Shown piece after piece: positions 1 to 9,803 of a stretch of DNA of 64,000 bases. The position numbers were made by a program, and so were the translations under genes. Below the pieces are notes generated by a model that was not told the origin of the DNA, did no database searches, and worked only from the letters and a program-made list of their open reading frames with translations. The number at the start of each line of letters is the position of its first letter. The first letter of the stretch is position 1. Origin of the DNA: Canna indica (lineage: Eukaryota > Streptophyta > Magnoliopsida > Zingiberales > Cannaceae); assembly GCA_034359265.1 (NCBI GenBank), contig CP136890.1, positions 97,737,501 through 97,801,500 of the forward strand, read 5' to 3'.

Positions 1-14
1 TCGGCTTAAAATCA

Positions 15-485
15 GTGATCCTATTTAGATGTCATTGGTTCGATACAACAGAAAGGGGCATGAAAGTTCATCCAAAATACAAACTTGTTGAGGTTAATTA
101 CAAATCGAAATTGGCAGCAAATGAGCCTTTTATATTGGCATCACAAGCCGAACAAGTATATTACGCGAAGTATCCGGCTCGAAATAAAGATAGAGCGGAT
201 TGGCGTGTAGTCTGTAAGACAAAAGGTAGAGGAAAAATTGATCTGATAGTAGGAGAAAATGAGCTGATACCTGATATGACACATGGTTTCTATCAAGAAG
301 ATGATCCTCCTGTTGTAGATCGTATTATTCCAATACTTGAGGATGCAGACACAACGTCAATTCAATTAGAAGTTGAATATGCTGATGATGACGATCATGA
401 AATTGAGGAAGCTGGAGATGAAGAAGAGGAAGAAGAGGAAGAAGAGGAAGAATTCGAAGACTATTATTCAGATGATGAGGAATAA
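15..485 (+). pseudogene. CACTA transposase C-terminal fragment (DUF4216 region and acidic tail)
   Basis: Reading through 15-485 gives 156 aa resembling the end of the DUF4216 domain that follows the tnp2 and DUF4218 regions in plant CACTA transposases (…FRCHWFDTTERG…, …VEVNYKSKLAANEPF…, …VYYAKYPARNKDRADW…). The domain is followed by a long run of Asp and Glu and the tail EDYYSDDEE. The frame probably began before the window, so the first ATG used here is arbitrary. The second copy at 3597-4329 is the same region with a one-base loss in a G run, which shows that this frame is the ancestral one. It is a fragment of a transposase, and is probably inactive because the rest of the element is broken. 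Confidence 0.8.
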
Positions 486-560
486 TTGTAAAGTATATAT
501 TTTATTAAATATATCTCTACTATTTATACAATAATCTGATTATATGTCTGTTCGACAGAT

Positions 561-2095
561 ATGTCTGATCGTGGTTATCGACGCAAGAGAGCTTCAGAGT
601 CTCCAATCGGTGAGACTCCAGCACTTACTCATGCTGCTGATCCTCCTGTTGCTGATCCTCATGCCGATGATACTGCCGAGGCTAGTACATCCAGACGCAG
701 GCGGCCATGCGGGCCGAACAGGTGGCTGCCTCCACCAGCCACAGAGTCACATAGATTGATTAGCGTGATTGGGGAGCGGTAATATATCGTGAATTATGAA
801 TCATTACAAATTCATTATATCATAATATAATATTAAAATTTATTTTTGTTGTGCAGGTTCGAGCAAGAAGAAGTGCCGAGGAGCATTTCTTCTACTATTC
901 GACGATACATGCACGGGGCATAGCCTACGTGGTCTCACGTGCCTAGCGAGCACGTCGACATGTTATGACGCGAGTTTCAGGCACGTATTATTATTATTTT
1001 TACATGCATGATGATTAATATTGGTACTGATATTATTATTTTGTAGGCTCGCTATACATGGGCCGAGGACCAAAGGCCCTTCATTTACGCTGCCTGGGAG
1101 GCTATTTCCCGGGCAAGGTACAACGGGCAGCTGGGGCAGGCTCGGTCCCAAGCGATGGCCCGAGCTGGGACCACTAGCATCGCGAAGACTCGGGGATACG
1201 GCCCCGGTTGGATTACTCCGGATATATGGGACCAGCTCGTGGGAATATGATCGACGGATCGATGGCAGGAGGTTTCTCGGAATGCGGCTAGAAATCGCAT
1301 GTCGGGGGAGCAGCGCGTCACACCGGCGGCTCTGTTGCATTTGCAGTGCACGCGAACCGTATGGTAAGTATATCTTTTAATTATATATTTTATTTGTTAC
1401 TATATGTATTAATTAATGTATTTGTTTTGTAAATGTAGACGACGGTGTCGGATGACGGGACTGTCCAGCGACCCTCCCCGATGGCGGTGTTTGAGCGGAC
1501 TCACCGTCGAGCACATAGGACGGGGGAGTACATCCACAACCGCGCTGCATACATTATGGTAATTATATATTTGTTTAAATGATTCATTATATATTTATAA
1601 TTTAAGTTTTATGATAAATATTAAACAAAAAATCAAACTCGAGTAGGAGACCTACAGCCAGACGGTGGTGCAGTGCGGGGGTACCCCCGAGAACTTTGAC
1701 GCAGAATCGTGGGTCGAGGCCACAGGTGGCTGGGACCATGGTCGCGTATATGGCTTCGCAGATAGTGGTCATGCGCGAGCTGTGCTAGGGCCACTTGGGG
1801 CACCGACCCCTCCGGTCGCTGGTGAGCGGCCGTCCACCTCTAGATCCAGTTATGATCATAGTAGCAGAATAAGGACTCTAGAGGACACGGTCGCGCGTCA
1901 GACTGAGTTGATGGAGCGTCAAAGTCAGATGATGGCGGATATACAAGCTATGCTACGCAACAAGTCAGGTCATCCCGAAGCAGGCATCTCTTCGGCATCA
2001 TCTAATCCATCGTCCTTGAGTCAGTCCACGCCGGTGTACACTCAAGCACTCCAGACCCCGCCATATGATCCAGGCCATCCTCCATCGTCATCGTG
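561..2095 (+). pseudogene. Second CACTA protein gene (plant Transposase_24-like), broken
   Basis: At least five exons can be followed, each flanked by AG and GT: about 561-778, 858-977, 1047-1362, 1439-1559 and 1647-2095. The conceptual product has a Ser/Arg-rich start (MSDRGYRRKRASESP), a middle like plant Transposase_24/Ptta En-Spm proteins (…WITPDIWDQLV…, …RWQEVSRNAARNRM…, …MAVFERTHRR…), and an end with the motif GRVYGFADSGHARAVLGPLG. A coiled, Gln-rich segment and the tail QALQTPPYDP follow. Exon 2 has an in-frame TAG (copy B has TGG there) and a later TGA, and exon 3 has a TGA before STDRWQEV. It is therefore a pseudogene. Its role in a live element would be binding the subterminal repeats. 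Confidence 0.75.
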
Positions 2096-2364
2096 AGATT
2101 TTTTTTATATTGACTTTGTTACTGAGATATTTAACTTGTTTAACTTATTTTGTTTGGATATTGATATTTCAATTTTGCATTTGAATTGTTTTTATACTAT
2201 CGTGGATAATTATCAATATAAATATAATTGTTTTGATGTATATCTTGGTTTGTTTGTGATGTGTGAATGAATGTGTGTATGAGTGTATGGGTGTGTGAGT
2301 TATGTATCAGATAATGTATCAATGTATCAATGGAAAATTTAAATTTTAAATTTTTTCGTAACCA

Positions 2365-2682
2365 GGTTCACATCATCAGCAACGGCTTTCCCACGGCCGT
2401 CCGTGGGAAAGCCGTTGCTAAAAGTGTATCGAAAGCCGTTGCTACGGACTCAGCGGTCGTTGCTATTAATGTTATCAGCAACGGCTCCGTGTCCGTGGCA
2501 ACACCGTTGCTGATAATATTGTTAGCGACGGCCCGAGCGGCCGTTGCTGATCCGTCGCTAAGTTATCAGCAACGCGAGTTTCTGTCACGGCTCTATTGCA
2601 ACGGCTCGGCCGTTGCTGATGCTCTTCAGCAACGGCTCAGCAACGGCATCAGCCGTTGCTGATGCCCATTTTCCTAGTAGTG
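2365..2682 (+). repeat. CACTA subterminal repeat block of copy A
   Basis: More than ten copies of the 10-mer core GCCGTTGCTG or its complement CAGCAACGGC occur in both orientations, with pairs such as TTTCCCACGGCC and GGCCGTCCGTGGGAAA forming hairpins. The block ends at the CACTA tip at 2682. In CACTA elements such arrays bind the small transposition protein. The open frames through this block are a by-product of the repeat and are not a gene. Confidence 0.85.
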
Positions 2683-2683
2683 T

Positions 2684-3560
2684 TTTCAACACTTTGATGG
2701 ATGTTTTCAAAAAAACTAAAGATAATGTCAAAGCCCGACATGATCTGAAAATACTTTGTAAGAGACCAGATTTGGAGTTACAAGAGGTGAACGGACGATA
2801 TCTGAAGCCGAATTCCCCGTATGGATAAAAGATGTTTGTTAATGGATAAAAGAACTCAGATTACCCGATGGATATGCTTCAAACTTATCTCGATGTGTGA
2901 ACGTCGATGATTGCAAAATATCAGGGATGAAGAGTCATGATTGTCATGTATTCATGCAGAGATTGCTTCCGATCGCATTCCGAGATCTTCTACTTGATAA
3001 TATTTGAGGTCCGTTGACTGAATAAGTATGTTTTTTAGAAACATTTGTGCAAATGTCCTTTGAGTAGAAGATATGCCAACACTTGAAAGTAATATTGTTG
3101 AAATTATATGCAAGCTGGAGCAGTTTTTCCCTCCTGCCTTTTTGACTCGATGGAGTATCTACCGATACACTTGGCATACGAGGCACGAGTTGGTGGCCCC
3201 GTTCAATATCGGTGGATGTACTTATCTGAAAGATACATGAATCGTCTAAAGAAAAAAGTAAAGAACACCGCAGTTGTTGAATGATCAATAACTGAATCGT
3301 ATATCATCCAAGAAATTTTAACATTCTGCTCATTTTACTTTGAATCGACAGTACATATAAGATTTGATAGTCTTTCACGTAATGATGACGGGGGAGTTCG
3401 ACATTCAGATGTACGTTTAAATATATATTATCACTCTGGTCGTGCTTTTGGTTCTCGTCCATCTCGACACTTAAGCGACGAAGAGTATCATTTGGCACAC
3501 TTGTACGTATTACTCAATTGTCCAGAGATTGAACAATTCATTAAAATATTTGACATTGAG
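2684..3560 (+). pseudogene. CACTA transposase remnant: end of tnp2 and DUF4218 region
   Basis: In frame from 2684 one reads VFNTLMDVFKKTKDNVKARH and then LCKRPDLELQEVNGRYLKPN, the typical end of the tnp2 transposase domain. Further on, in shifting frames, come IVEIICKLEQFFPP, then EYLPIHLAYEARVGGPVQYR with WMYLSERYMNRLKKKVKN, then YHSGRAFGSRPSRHLSDEEY, which are DUF4218 hallmarks. Stops (for example after GRYLKPNSPYG and after NTAVVE) and frame changes break it. It joins the DUF4216 fragment downstream. Confidence 0.75.
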
Positions 3561-3596
3561 ATGGTGTAAAAATACTCTATTCACAGCGATCAAGAA

Positions 3597-4329
3597 TTGA
3601 AATATTTCCCTACTTGGATTCAGGCTTACAGCAAAGATCACATAGCTGAAATAGATGAAAGAATATTTGAGTTTGTTAGTAGACAGTCGCGACTAGTGTC
3701 ATGTTATAGTGGAGATTTTATTAATGGGTATAAATTTCACACAGTTGAATATGCATTTACAAAGAAGACGATGAATGTCGGGGTCTGCGTGAAAGGGACA
3801 ACCTATATTGAATGTGATATGAATTGTTATGGACTGGTGGAAGAAGTGATAGAGTTGCACTACTTCGGCTTGAAATCAGTTATCCTATTTAGATGTCATT
3901 GGTTCGATACAACAGAAAGGGCATGGAAGTTCATCTAAAATACAAACTTGTTGAGGTTAATTACAAATCTAAATTGGCAGCAAATGAGTCTTCTATATTG
4001 GCATCACAAGCCGAACAAGTATATTACGCGAAGTATCCGGCTCGAAATAAAGATAGAGCAGATTGGAATGTAGTCTGTAAAACTATAGGTAGAGGAAGAA
4101 TTGATCCGATAGGAGGAGAAAATGAGATGATATCTGATGTGACAAATAGTTTCTATCAAGAAGATGATCCTCCTGTTGTAGATCGTTTTAGTCTAATACT
4201 CGAGAATGCAGACACAGCGTCAATTCAATTAAAAGTTGGATATGCTGATGATGACGATCATGAAATTAAGGAAGCTGGAGATGAAGAAGAGGAATAATTC
4301 GAAGACTATTACTCAGATGATGATGAATA
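3597..4329 (+). pseudogene. CACTA transposase C-terminal region (DUF4216), frameshifted
   Basis: The first frame (3597-3938) encodes 113 aa of a DUF4216 region (…DERIFEFVSRQSRLVSCYSG…, …TYIECDMNCYGLVEEVIELH…, FRCHWFD). A single-base loss in a run of G near 3920, compared with copy A (AAAGGGG against AAAGGG), throws it out of frame. The downstream frame (3893-4297) then carries the rest, …VEVNYKSKLAANES…, and an acidic tail cut short by a TAA at 4295. Confidence 0.8.
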
Positions 4330-4405
4330 ATTGTAAAGTATATCTTATATTAAATATATCTCTATTATATATATAATAATCTAATTATATGTCTATTCGA
4401 CAAAT

Positions 4406-5916
4406 ATGTCTGGTTGTGATTATCGTCGCAGGAGAGCTTCGGAGTCTCCGATCGGTGAGACTCCAGCACTTACTCATGCTGCTGATCCTCCTGCCGATGA
4501 TACTGCTGAGGCTAGTACATCCAGACGCAGGCGGTCACGCAGGCCGAACAGGTGGCAGCCTCCACCAGCCATAGAGTCACGTAGATTCATTAGCGTGATT
4601 GGGGAGCGATAATATATCATGAATTATGAATTATTACAAATTCATTATATCATAATATATATAGTATTAAAATTTATTTTTGTTGTGTAGGTTCGAGCAA
4701 GAAGAAGTGCCAAGGAGCATATCTTCTACCATTCGACCAGACATGCACGGGGCATGGCCCATGAGGTCTCACGTGCCCAGTGAGCACGTCGACATGTTAT
4801 GGCAAGTTTGAGGCACGTATTAAATTTTTTTTATATACATGCATGATGATTAATATTGGTACTGATATTATTGTTTTGCAGGCTCGCTATACATGGGCTG
4901 AGGATCGGAGGTCCTTCATTTACGCTGCCTGGGAGGCTATTTCCCGGCAGAGGTACAATGGGCAGCTGTGGTAGGTCCGGTCCCAAGCAATGGCCCGAGC
5001 TGGGACCACTAACATCGCGGAGACTCGGAGATACGATCCCGATTGGATTACTCCGGATATATGGGACCAGCTCGTGGCATTATAGTCGACGGATCGATGT
5101 CATAAGGTTTCTAGGACTGCGGCAAGAAATCGCATGTCGGGGGGAGGAGCGCGTCACACTGGCGGTTTCTATATTGCAATTGCAGTGCACGCGAACCGTA
5201 TGGTAAATATACCTTACTTTTAATTATATATTTTATTTGTTACTCTGTGTATTAATTAATGTATTTGTTTTGTAAATGTAGACGACAGTGTTGGACGACG
5301 GGACTATCCAGCGACCCTCCCCGATGGCGGTGTTTGAGCAGACTCACCGTCGAGTACATGGGATGAGGGAGTACATTGACAACCGCGCTGCATACATTAT
5401 GGTAAGTATATTTGTTTAAATTATTCATTATTTATTTATAATTTAAGTTTTAAGAAAAATATGAAACAAAAAATCAAACTCGAGTAGGAGACCTACACTC
5501 AGACGGTCGTGCAACGCGGGGGCACCCCCGAGGACTTTGATGCAGGAGCGTGGGTCGAGGCTGCATGTGGTTGGGACCACGAGCGCGTATATGGCTTTGC
5601 AGATAGTGGTCATGCGCGAGCCGTGCTAGGCCCACTTGGGGCACTGACCCCTCCGGTCGCTGGTGAGCAGTCGTCCACCTCCAGGTCCAGTTATGATCAG
5701 AGTAGCAGGATAAGGATACTGGAGGAGACGATCGCACATCAGAGTCTGATGATGGTGGAGATGCATGCTATGTTACGCAACATCTCAGCTCATACCGGAG
5801 CAGGCATCCCATCGGAATCATCTGTTCCATCGTCCTCGAGTCAATCCATGCCGGTGTACACTCAAGCACTCCAGACCCCGCCGTATGATCCATACCATCC
5901 TCCATTGTCATCGTGA
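4406..5916 (+). pseudogene. Second CACTA protein gene, copy B, broken
   Basis: The exon series matches copy A: about 4406-4610, 4691-4815, 4882-5205, 5281-5402 and 5488-5916. The first exon product starts MSGCDYRRRRASESPIGETP. The last exon keeps HERVYGFADSGHARAVLGPLG, a shortened Gln/Met-rich coil and QALQTPPYDP. Exon 2 keeps the tryptophan lost in copy A but then frameshifts (LWQV and stop). Exon 3 has a stop after VALS-like sequence where the family has a continuous helix. It is thus dead independently of copy A. Confidence 0.72.
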
Positions 5917-6206
5917 GATTTATTGTATTTTTTTTTATATTGACTTTGTTACTTAGATACTATACTTGATTAATTTGTTTTGTTTAGATATTGATACTTC
6001 AATTTTGAATTTGAATAGTTTTTATACGATTGTGGATAATTATAAATATAAGTATAATTATTTTGATGTATATCTGGGTGTATTTGTGATGTGTGAATGG
6101 ATGTATGTATGAGTGTATGGGTGTGTGAGTTATGTATCAGATAATGTAACAATGTGTTAATGGAAATCTAGAATTTTAAAAAAAAATTGGTTTCAGATCT
6201 ACATCA

Positions 6207-6520
6207 TCAGCAACGGCTTTCCCACGGCCGCTCGTGGGAAAGCCGTTACTAAAAGTGTATCGTAAGCCGTTGCTGATGACCTACAGCAACGACTTAGCAA
6301 CGTTCTTTCACTAACGGTCTTGCCACGGCCTCTCGGGTCGTTGCTAATAATATTATCAACAACGGCCCCGTGTTCGTGGCAAAGCCGTTGCTGCTAATAT
6401 TATTAGCAACGGCCCGAGCGACCGTTGCTAAATTATCAGCAACGCATTTTTCTGCCACGGCTTGGTTGCAACGGGTGGGGCCGTTGCATGCCGTTGCTGA
6501 TGCCCATTATTCCAGTAGTG
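6207..6520 (+). repeat. CACTA subterminal repeat block of copy B
   Basis: Inverted and direct copies of CAGCAACGG and CCGTTGCTG alternate about every 20-30 bases, starting with the same ATCAGCAACGGCTTTCCCAC unit seen in copy A. The block ends at the tip TCCAGTAGTG at 6520. Confidence 0.85.
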
Positions 6521-7059
6521 GGAATAGAAAATGCTATAGTATAAAAATTTCTTTAATTCGTCGTTAGAGGTAATTGCTGATGCCACGACATCAGCAATTG
6601 ACGCCGCGGTTGATGACGTTGTGGCATCAGCATTTGACGCCGCAACATCACCAATTGATGTCGCGTCTGATGACGCCGCGACACCAGGATGATGACGCCG
6701 CCTTTGTGCATGCCGCGACATCCAAGACGTTGCGGCAACGTCATCGTTGTCGTTGACGCTGTTGCGGCCTCTTTACTAGGCGATGACGCTGCTGCCAACA
6801 TTCTCTCTAGAAGCGACATGGACGACGATGTCGAAGAAGAGTGCTTAACGGTGGGAGAGGAGAAGAGAAGAGAGAACTCAAGGTTTCGTTTTAATCTCCA
6901 CCGTGTGGCACAATGAATTAGGATGAAAATAGGATTTAATATATGAAGGATAATAAAGTCATTTTAAGCCTTGTACCAAAGTAACAATCTCTTGTTACTC
7001 CAATTTGGAGTAACAAGGAAATGAGCTCGGTGTACTATACCGAGATATTATATTTATCC
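6521..7059. repeat. Spacer with imperfect GC-rich repeats and a short perfect inverted repeat
   Basis: Between copies B and C lies sequence unlike either. At 6565-6725 a unit around GATGACGCCGCGACATCAGC recurs five or more times, often inverted, in the style of a subterminal block from a different CACTA family. At 6991-7017 there is a nearly perfect palindrome (CTTGTTACTCC, three-base centre, GGAGTAACAAG), followed by a smaller one at 7024-7042. Open frames through the repeats on both strands are low complexity and are not called as genes. Confidence 0.55.
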
Positions 7060-7295
7060 TGTACTTGCTATATTTTTGCAAACGAACATCGAACAACATA
7101 TGTTGTTATGTGATATACCTTAAAATATTACAAAACGGACGCACCCTTATACTCGTGAGCACGAAGGAGCTAGTAGTCCTCCATGTTCACTCAAACATGA
7201 ATAACGACTATTCTAAAATAGCTCGTAGGCATTATACATGTCCCCATCGCGTCGTAGTGCGCCATTGGATAACTAGTATCTCCACACAAGAACTC

Positions 7296-8245
7296 TGGTA
7301 CCCTGTGAGCACGTGGACATGTTTTGGCGCGAGTTTGAAGTATGTATATAAAAAATTTATATACATGATGATTATTATTGGTACTGATATTTGGGATCAA
7401 TTCGTGTCGATATGGTCGACCGAGCGGTGGCAGGAAGTATCTAGGGCTGCGGCTAGAAATCACATGTTCGGGGGATGAGCGCGTCACACTGGCGGCTCTG
7501 TTTCATTTGTCGTGCACGCGAGACACATGGTAAGTATTATACCTTATTTTTTATTATATATTTTATTTGTTACTCTATGTACTAATTAATGTATTTATTT
7601 TGTAAATGTAGACGACGGTGATGGATGAAAGGACTATCCAGCGACCCTAGCTGATGGAGGTGTTTGAGCGGACTCACCGTCGAGGACATGGGGCAGGGGA
7701 GTACATCAACACCCGCGCTGCAGTAATCATGGTAAGTATATTTGTTTCAATTATGCATTATTTATTTATTTTAAGTTTTAGGAAAAATATGAAACAAAAA
7801 CCAAACTCGTGTAGGAGACCTACACTCAGATGGTGACGCAGCGCGGGGGCACCCCGAGGACTTTGACGCAGGAGCATGGGTCAATGTAGCATGTGGATGG
7901 AACCACAATCACGTCTATGGTTTTGTTGATAGTAGTCATGCACGAGCCGTGCTCGGGCCACTTGGGGCACCGACCCCTTCGTCAGCCAGTGTGCGGTCCT
8001 CTACCTCCAAGATTAATGATCAGAGCAGAAGGATATCAACACTGGAGGAGACGATCGCACGTCAGCTTGAGATGATGGCTCATCAGAGTCAGATGATGGT
8101 TGAGATGCATGCCATGCTGAGACAAATGACAGGTCAGTCCAACGGTGTACACTCAGATCCATCGTCATCGTCTCAGTCCATGCCAGTGTACACTCAAGCA
8201 CTCCAGACCCCGTCGTATGATCCCGACCTTCCTCCACCGTTGTAG
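7296..8245 (+). pseudogene. Second CACTA protein gene, copy C, deleted remnant
   Basis: Pieces of exon 2 (…STWTCFGASLK… in one frame, MFWREFE in the true frame), exon 3 (…STERWQEVSRAAARNHM…), exon 4 (MEVFERTHRRGHGAGEYINT) and the last exon (…MVHQSQ-like coil, QALQTPSYDPDLPPPL) are present in order. Most of exon 3 is deleted, including the RYTWAEDQRPFIYAAWEAIS segment. Splice sites around exons 4 and 5 are still recognisable. Confidence 0.65.
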
Positions 8246-8572
8246 TGAGTTTTTATTGTTTTATGACTTGATTGACTTTGATATTGACTTGTTATATACT
8301 TGTTACTTGGATATGTTAGAGATATACTTGTTTTATGACTTGTTACTCGGATATATTGATTCGTATCATGTTGGTACGACACGATAGTTTTGATTTCGTA
8401 TATTTATTATACGATTGTGGATAATTATAATTATAAATATAATTATTTTGATGTATATCTGGGTGTATCTGAATGGATGTGTGTATATATGGGTGTGTGA
8501 GTTATGTATCAGGTTATAAATGTATTAATGGAAAAAAAACTAATTTTGAAATTTCTCAATTACAGGTTAACA

Positions 8573-9027
8573 TCATCAGCAATGACTTTTCCACGGTCAT
8601 CTGTGTCAAAGCCGTTGCCGAAAGTGTATCGTGATTCCTGGGCTGCAAACTCAAAGCCGCTGCTGATGAACTATAGCAACGGCTTAGCAACAGCCTTTCA
8701 ACAAAGGCTTTCACGGCATGTTGACTGTTGTTGATGGCAACATCCGCAACAATCGACGTGCCGTTGCGAAACCGTTGCTGATAAAAATAGCAACAACAGG
8801 AGCGCTTCGTTGCTGAGCCGTTGATGATAATGTATCACCAACGGATATCGCCCGTTGCTGATAATATTATTAACAACGACGTGAGCGGCCGTTGCAGATC
8901 CGTTGATAAGTTATCAGGTATTCGATTTTCTGCAACGGGTGTGGTCGTTGCTGGTCGTTGTTGATGGTCTTCAGCAACGGCATAGCAACGAATTCAATCG
9001 TTGGTGATGCTCGTTATTCCAGTAGTA
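8573..9027 (+). repeat. Degenerate CACTA subterminal block of copy C
   Basis: CCGTTGCTG and CAGCAACGG cores are still visible, but many carry one or two changes (CCGTTGATG, CAACAACGG), more than in copies A and B. Confidence 0.75.
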
Positions 9028-9803
9028 TCTCTCAAGTTCAACGGGTTGCAAAGTGACCTCACTCAGTAGCAAAAGACTAAAAACCTCAATTGGGTCAATG
9101 CAACAACATGATATTCATCGAATCTATATATATATATATGGAAAGTCTAAACACTATAATATGTTTAAAAATAATTGAAATATTTATATATTTTGTATTT
9201 ATTAAAAGTATCATGTCAAATATATACTCTATAATTTATTTATGCAGTTAGGGTGAATCTTGATGGGTAAAATTGTAAAATTTATAAAACATAAATAAGA
9301 AATAATTATTTCTTATTATCTAACCGAGGAATAAAAATAGATAAGGAATAACTTCTTCATTTCTCCATCTATTTTGTTAACTTAACAGACTCTAAAATAT
9401 TTGAGGTAGTATTCGCATTGAGGTAATATTTTTTGTACCGTGTTATTAGATATTGGTTTAGTATTTATTATCATTATCATATTTATTGATTTTTATACGA
9501 AGTTTGAAACAAGCTACATCACGCGAGAATCAATTTAGGAGTGAACTATGCGCGGAGACGTAAAGAATCTACTGTGTGAACTTCTATATGTTCTCCGGAT
9601 TTGAATATAATTTTAAGTGAGGATGTCATGCAAACTCACATTTAGTTAATTTAATTTTCAGTTTTGGTAAAAAAAAAGAAGTCATGCACGTGTATCTCAC
9701 GAGCTTCAATTAGCTATAAAGCCTATAAGGTAGTAGACTTCCTCTCCTCCTGCATCATCTTCTACCCAATTTCCCACTTCCCATTTCCCCATCAACCATA
9801 AGA
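9028..9803. promoter_or_regulatory. Upstream region of the plastid membrane protein gene, with TATA-like box
   Basis: AT-rich DNA with no coding signal, holding an (AT)n run at about 9127-9139. TATAAA at 9715-9720 lies 84 bases before the ATG at 9804. A pyrimidine-rich leader (CTTCCTCTCC…, 9739-9790) follows, which suits a plant 5' UTR. Assignment of this TATAAA as the core promoter is an inference from spacing. Confidence 0.5.

Larger units (their letters stand above)
1..2682 (+). mobile_element. CACTA (En/Spm) element, copy A, 5' part outside window
   Basis: The right part of a CACTA transposon. From left to right it holds the end of a DUF4216-bearing transposase gene, a decayed multi-exon second gene, and a subterminal block dense in GCCGTTGCTG-type repeats. 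It ends at a terminus reading CACTACTAGGAAAATGGGC on the minus strand, which is a canonical CACTA tip. The left terminus is not in the window. Just after the tip (2683 on), transposase coding sequence of another copy resumes in mid-gene, so copy A is probably nested inside copy B. It is non-autonomous now, because its genes carry stops. Confidence 0.85.
2683..6520 (+). mobile_element. CACTA element, copy B, 5' part interrupted by copy A
   Basis: This copy begins inside tnp2 transposase sequence immediately after the tip of copy A. It continues through DUF4218 and DUF4216 regions and a second gene, and ends with a subterminal repeat block and the tip CACTACTGGAATAATGGGC (minus strand) at 6520. 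Gene order and intron positions match copy A. All coding parts carry frameshifts or stops, so it is a dead element. Its left terminus would lie left of the window if copy A is nested in it. Confidence 0.82.
7060..9027 (+). mobile_element. CACTA element, copy C, 5' truncated and more diverged
   Basis: From about 7290 the sequence matches copies A and B from their exon 2 onward, with deletions. It runs through the last exon, the AT-rich 3' leader and a degenerate subterminal block (8573-9010), to the worn tip CCAGTAGTA at 9027. It lacks all of the tnp2, DUF4218 and DUF4216 parts. The tip has lost the final G of the CACTA consensus, which together with higher divergence suggests an older insertion. 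Confidence 0.72.

Noticed and set aside
2330..2828. Open frames through the CAGCAACGG repeat block
   Set aside because: The repeat unit itself lacks stops in several frames. The block is a CACTA subterminal array and is followed directly by the element tip.
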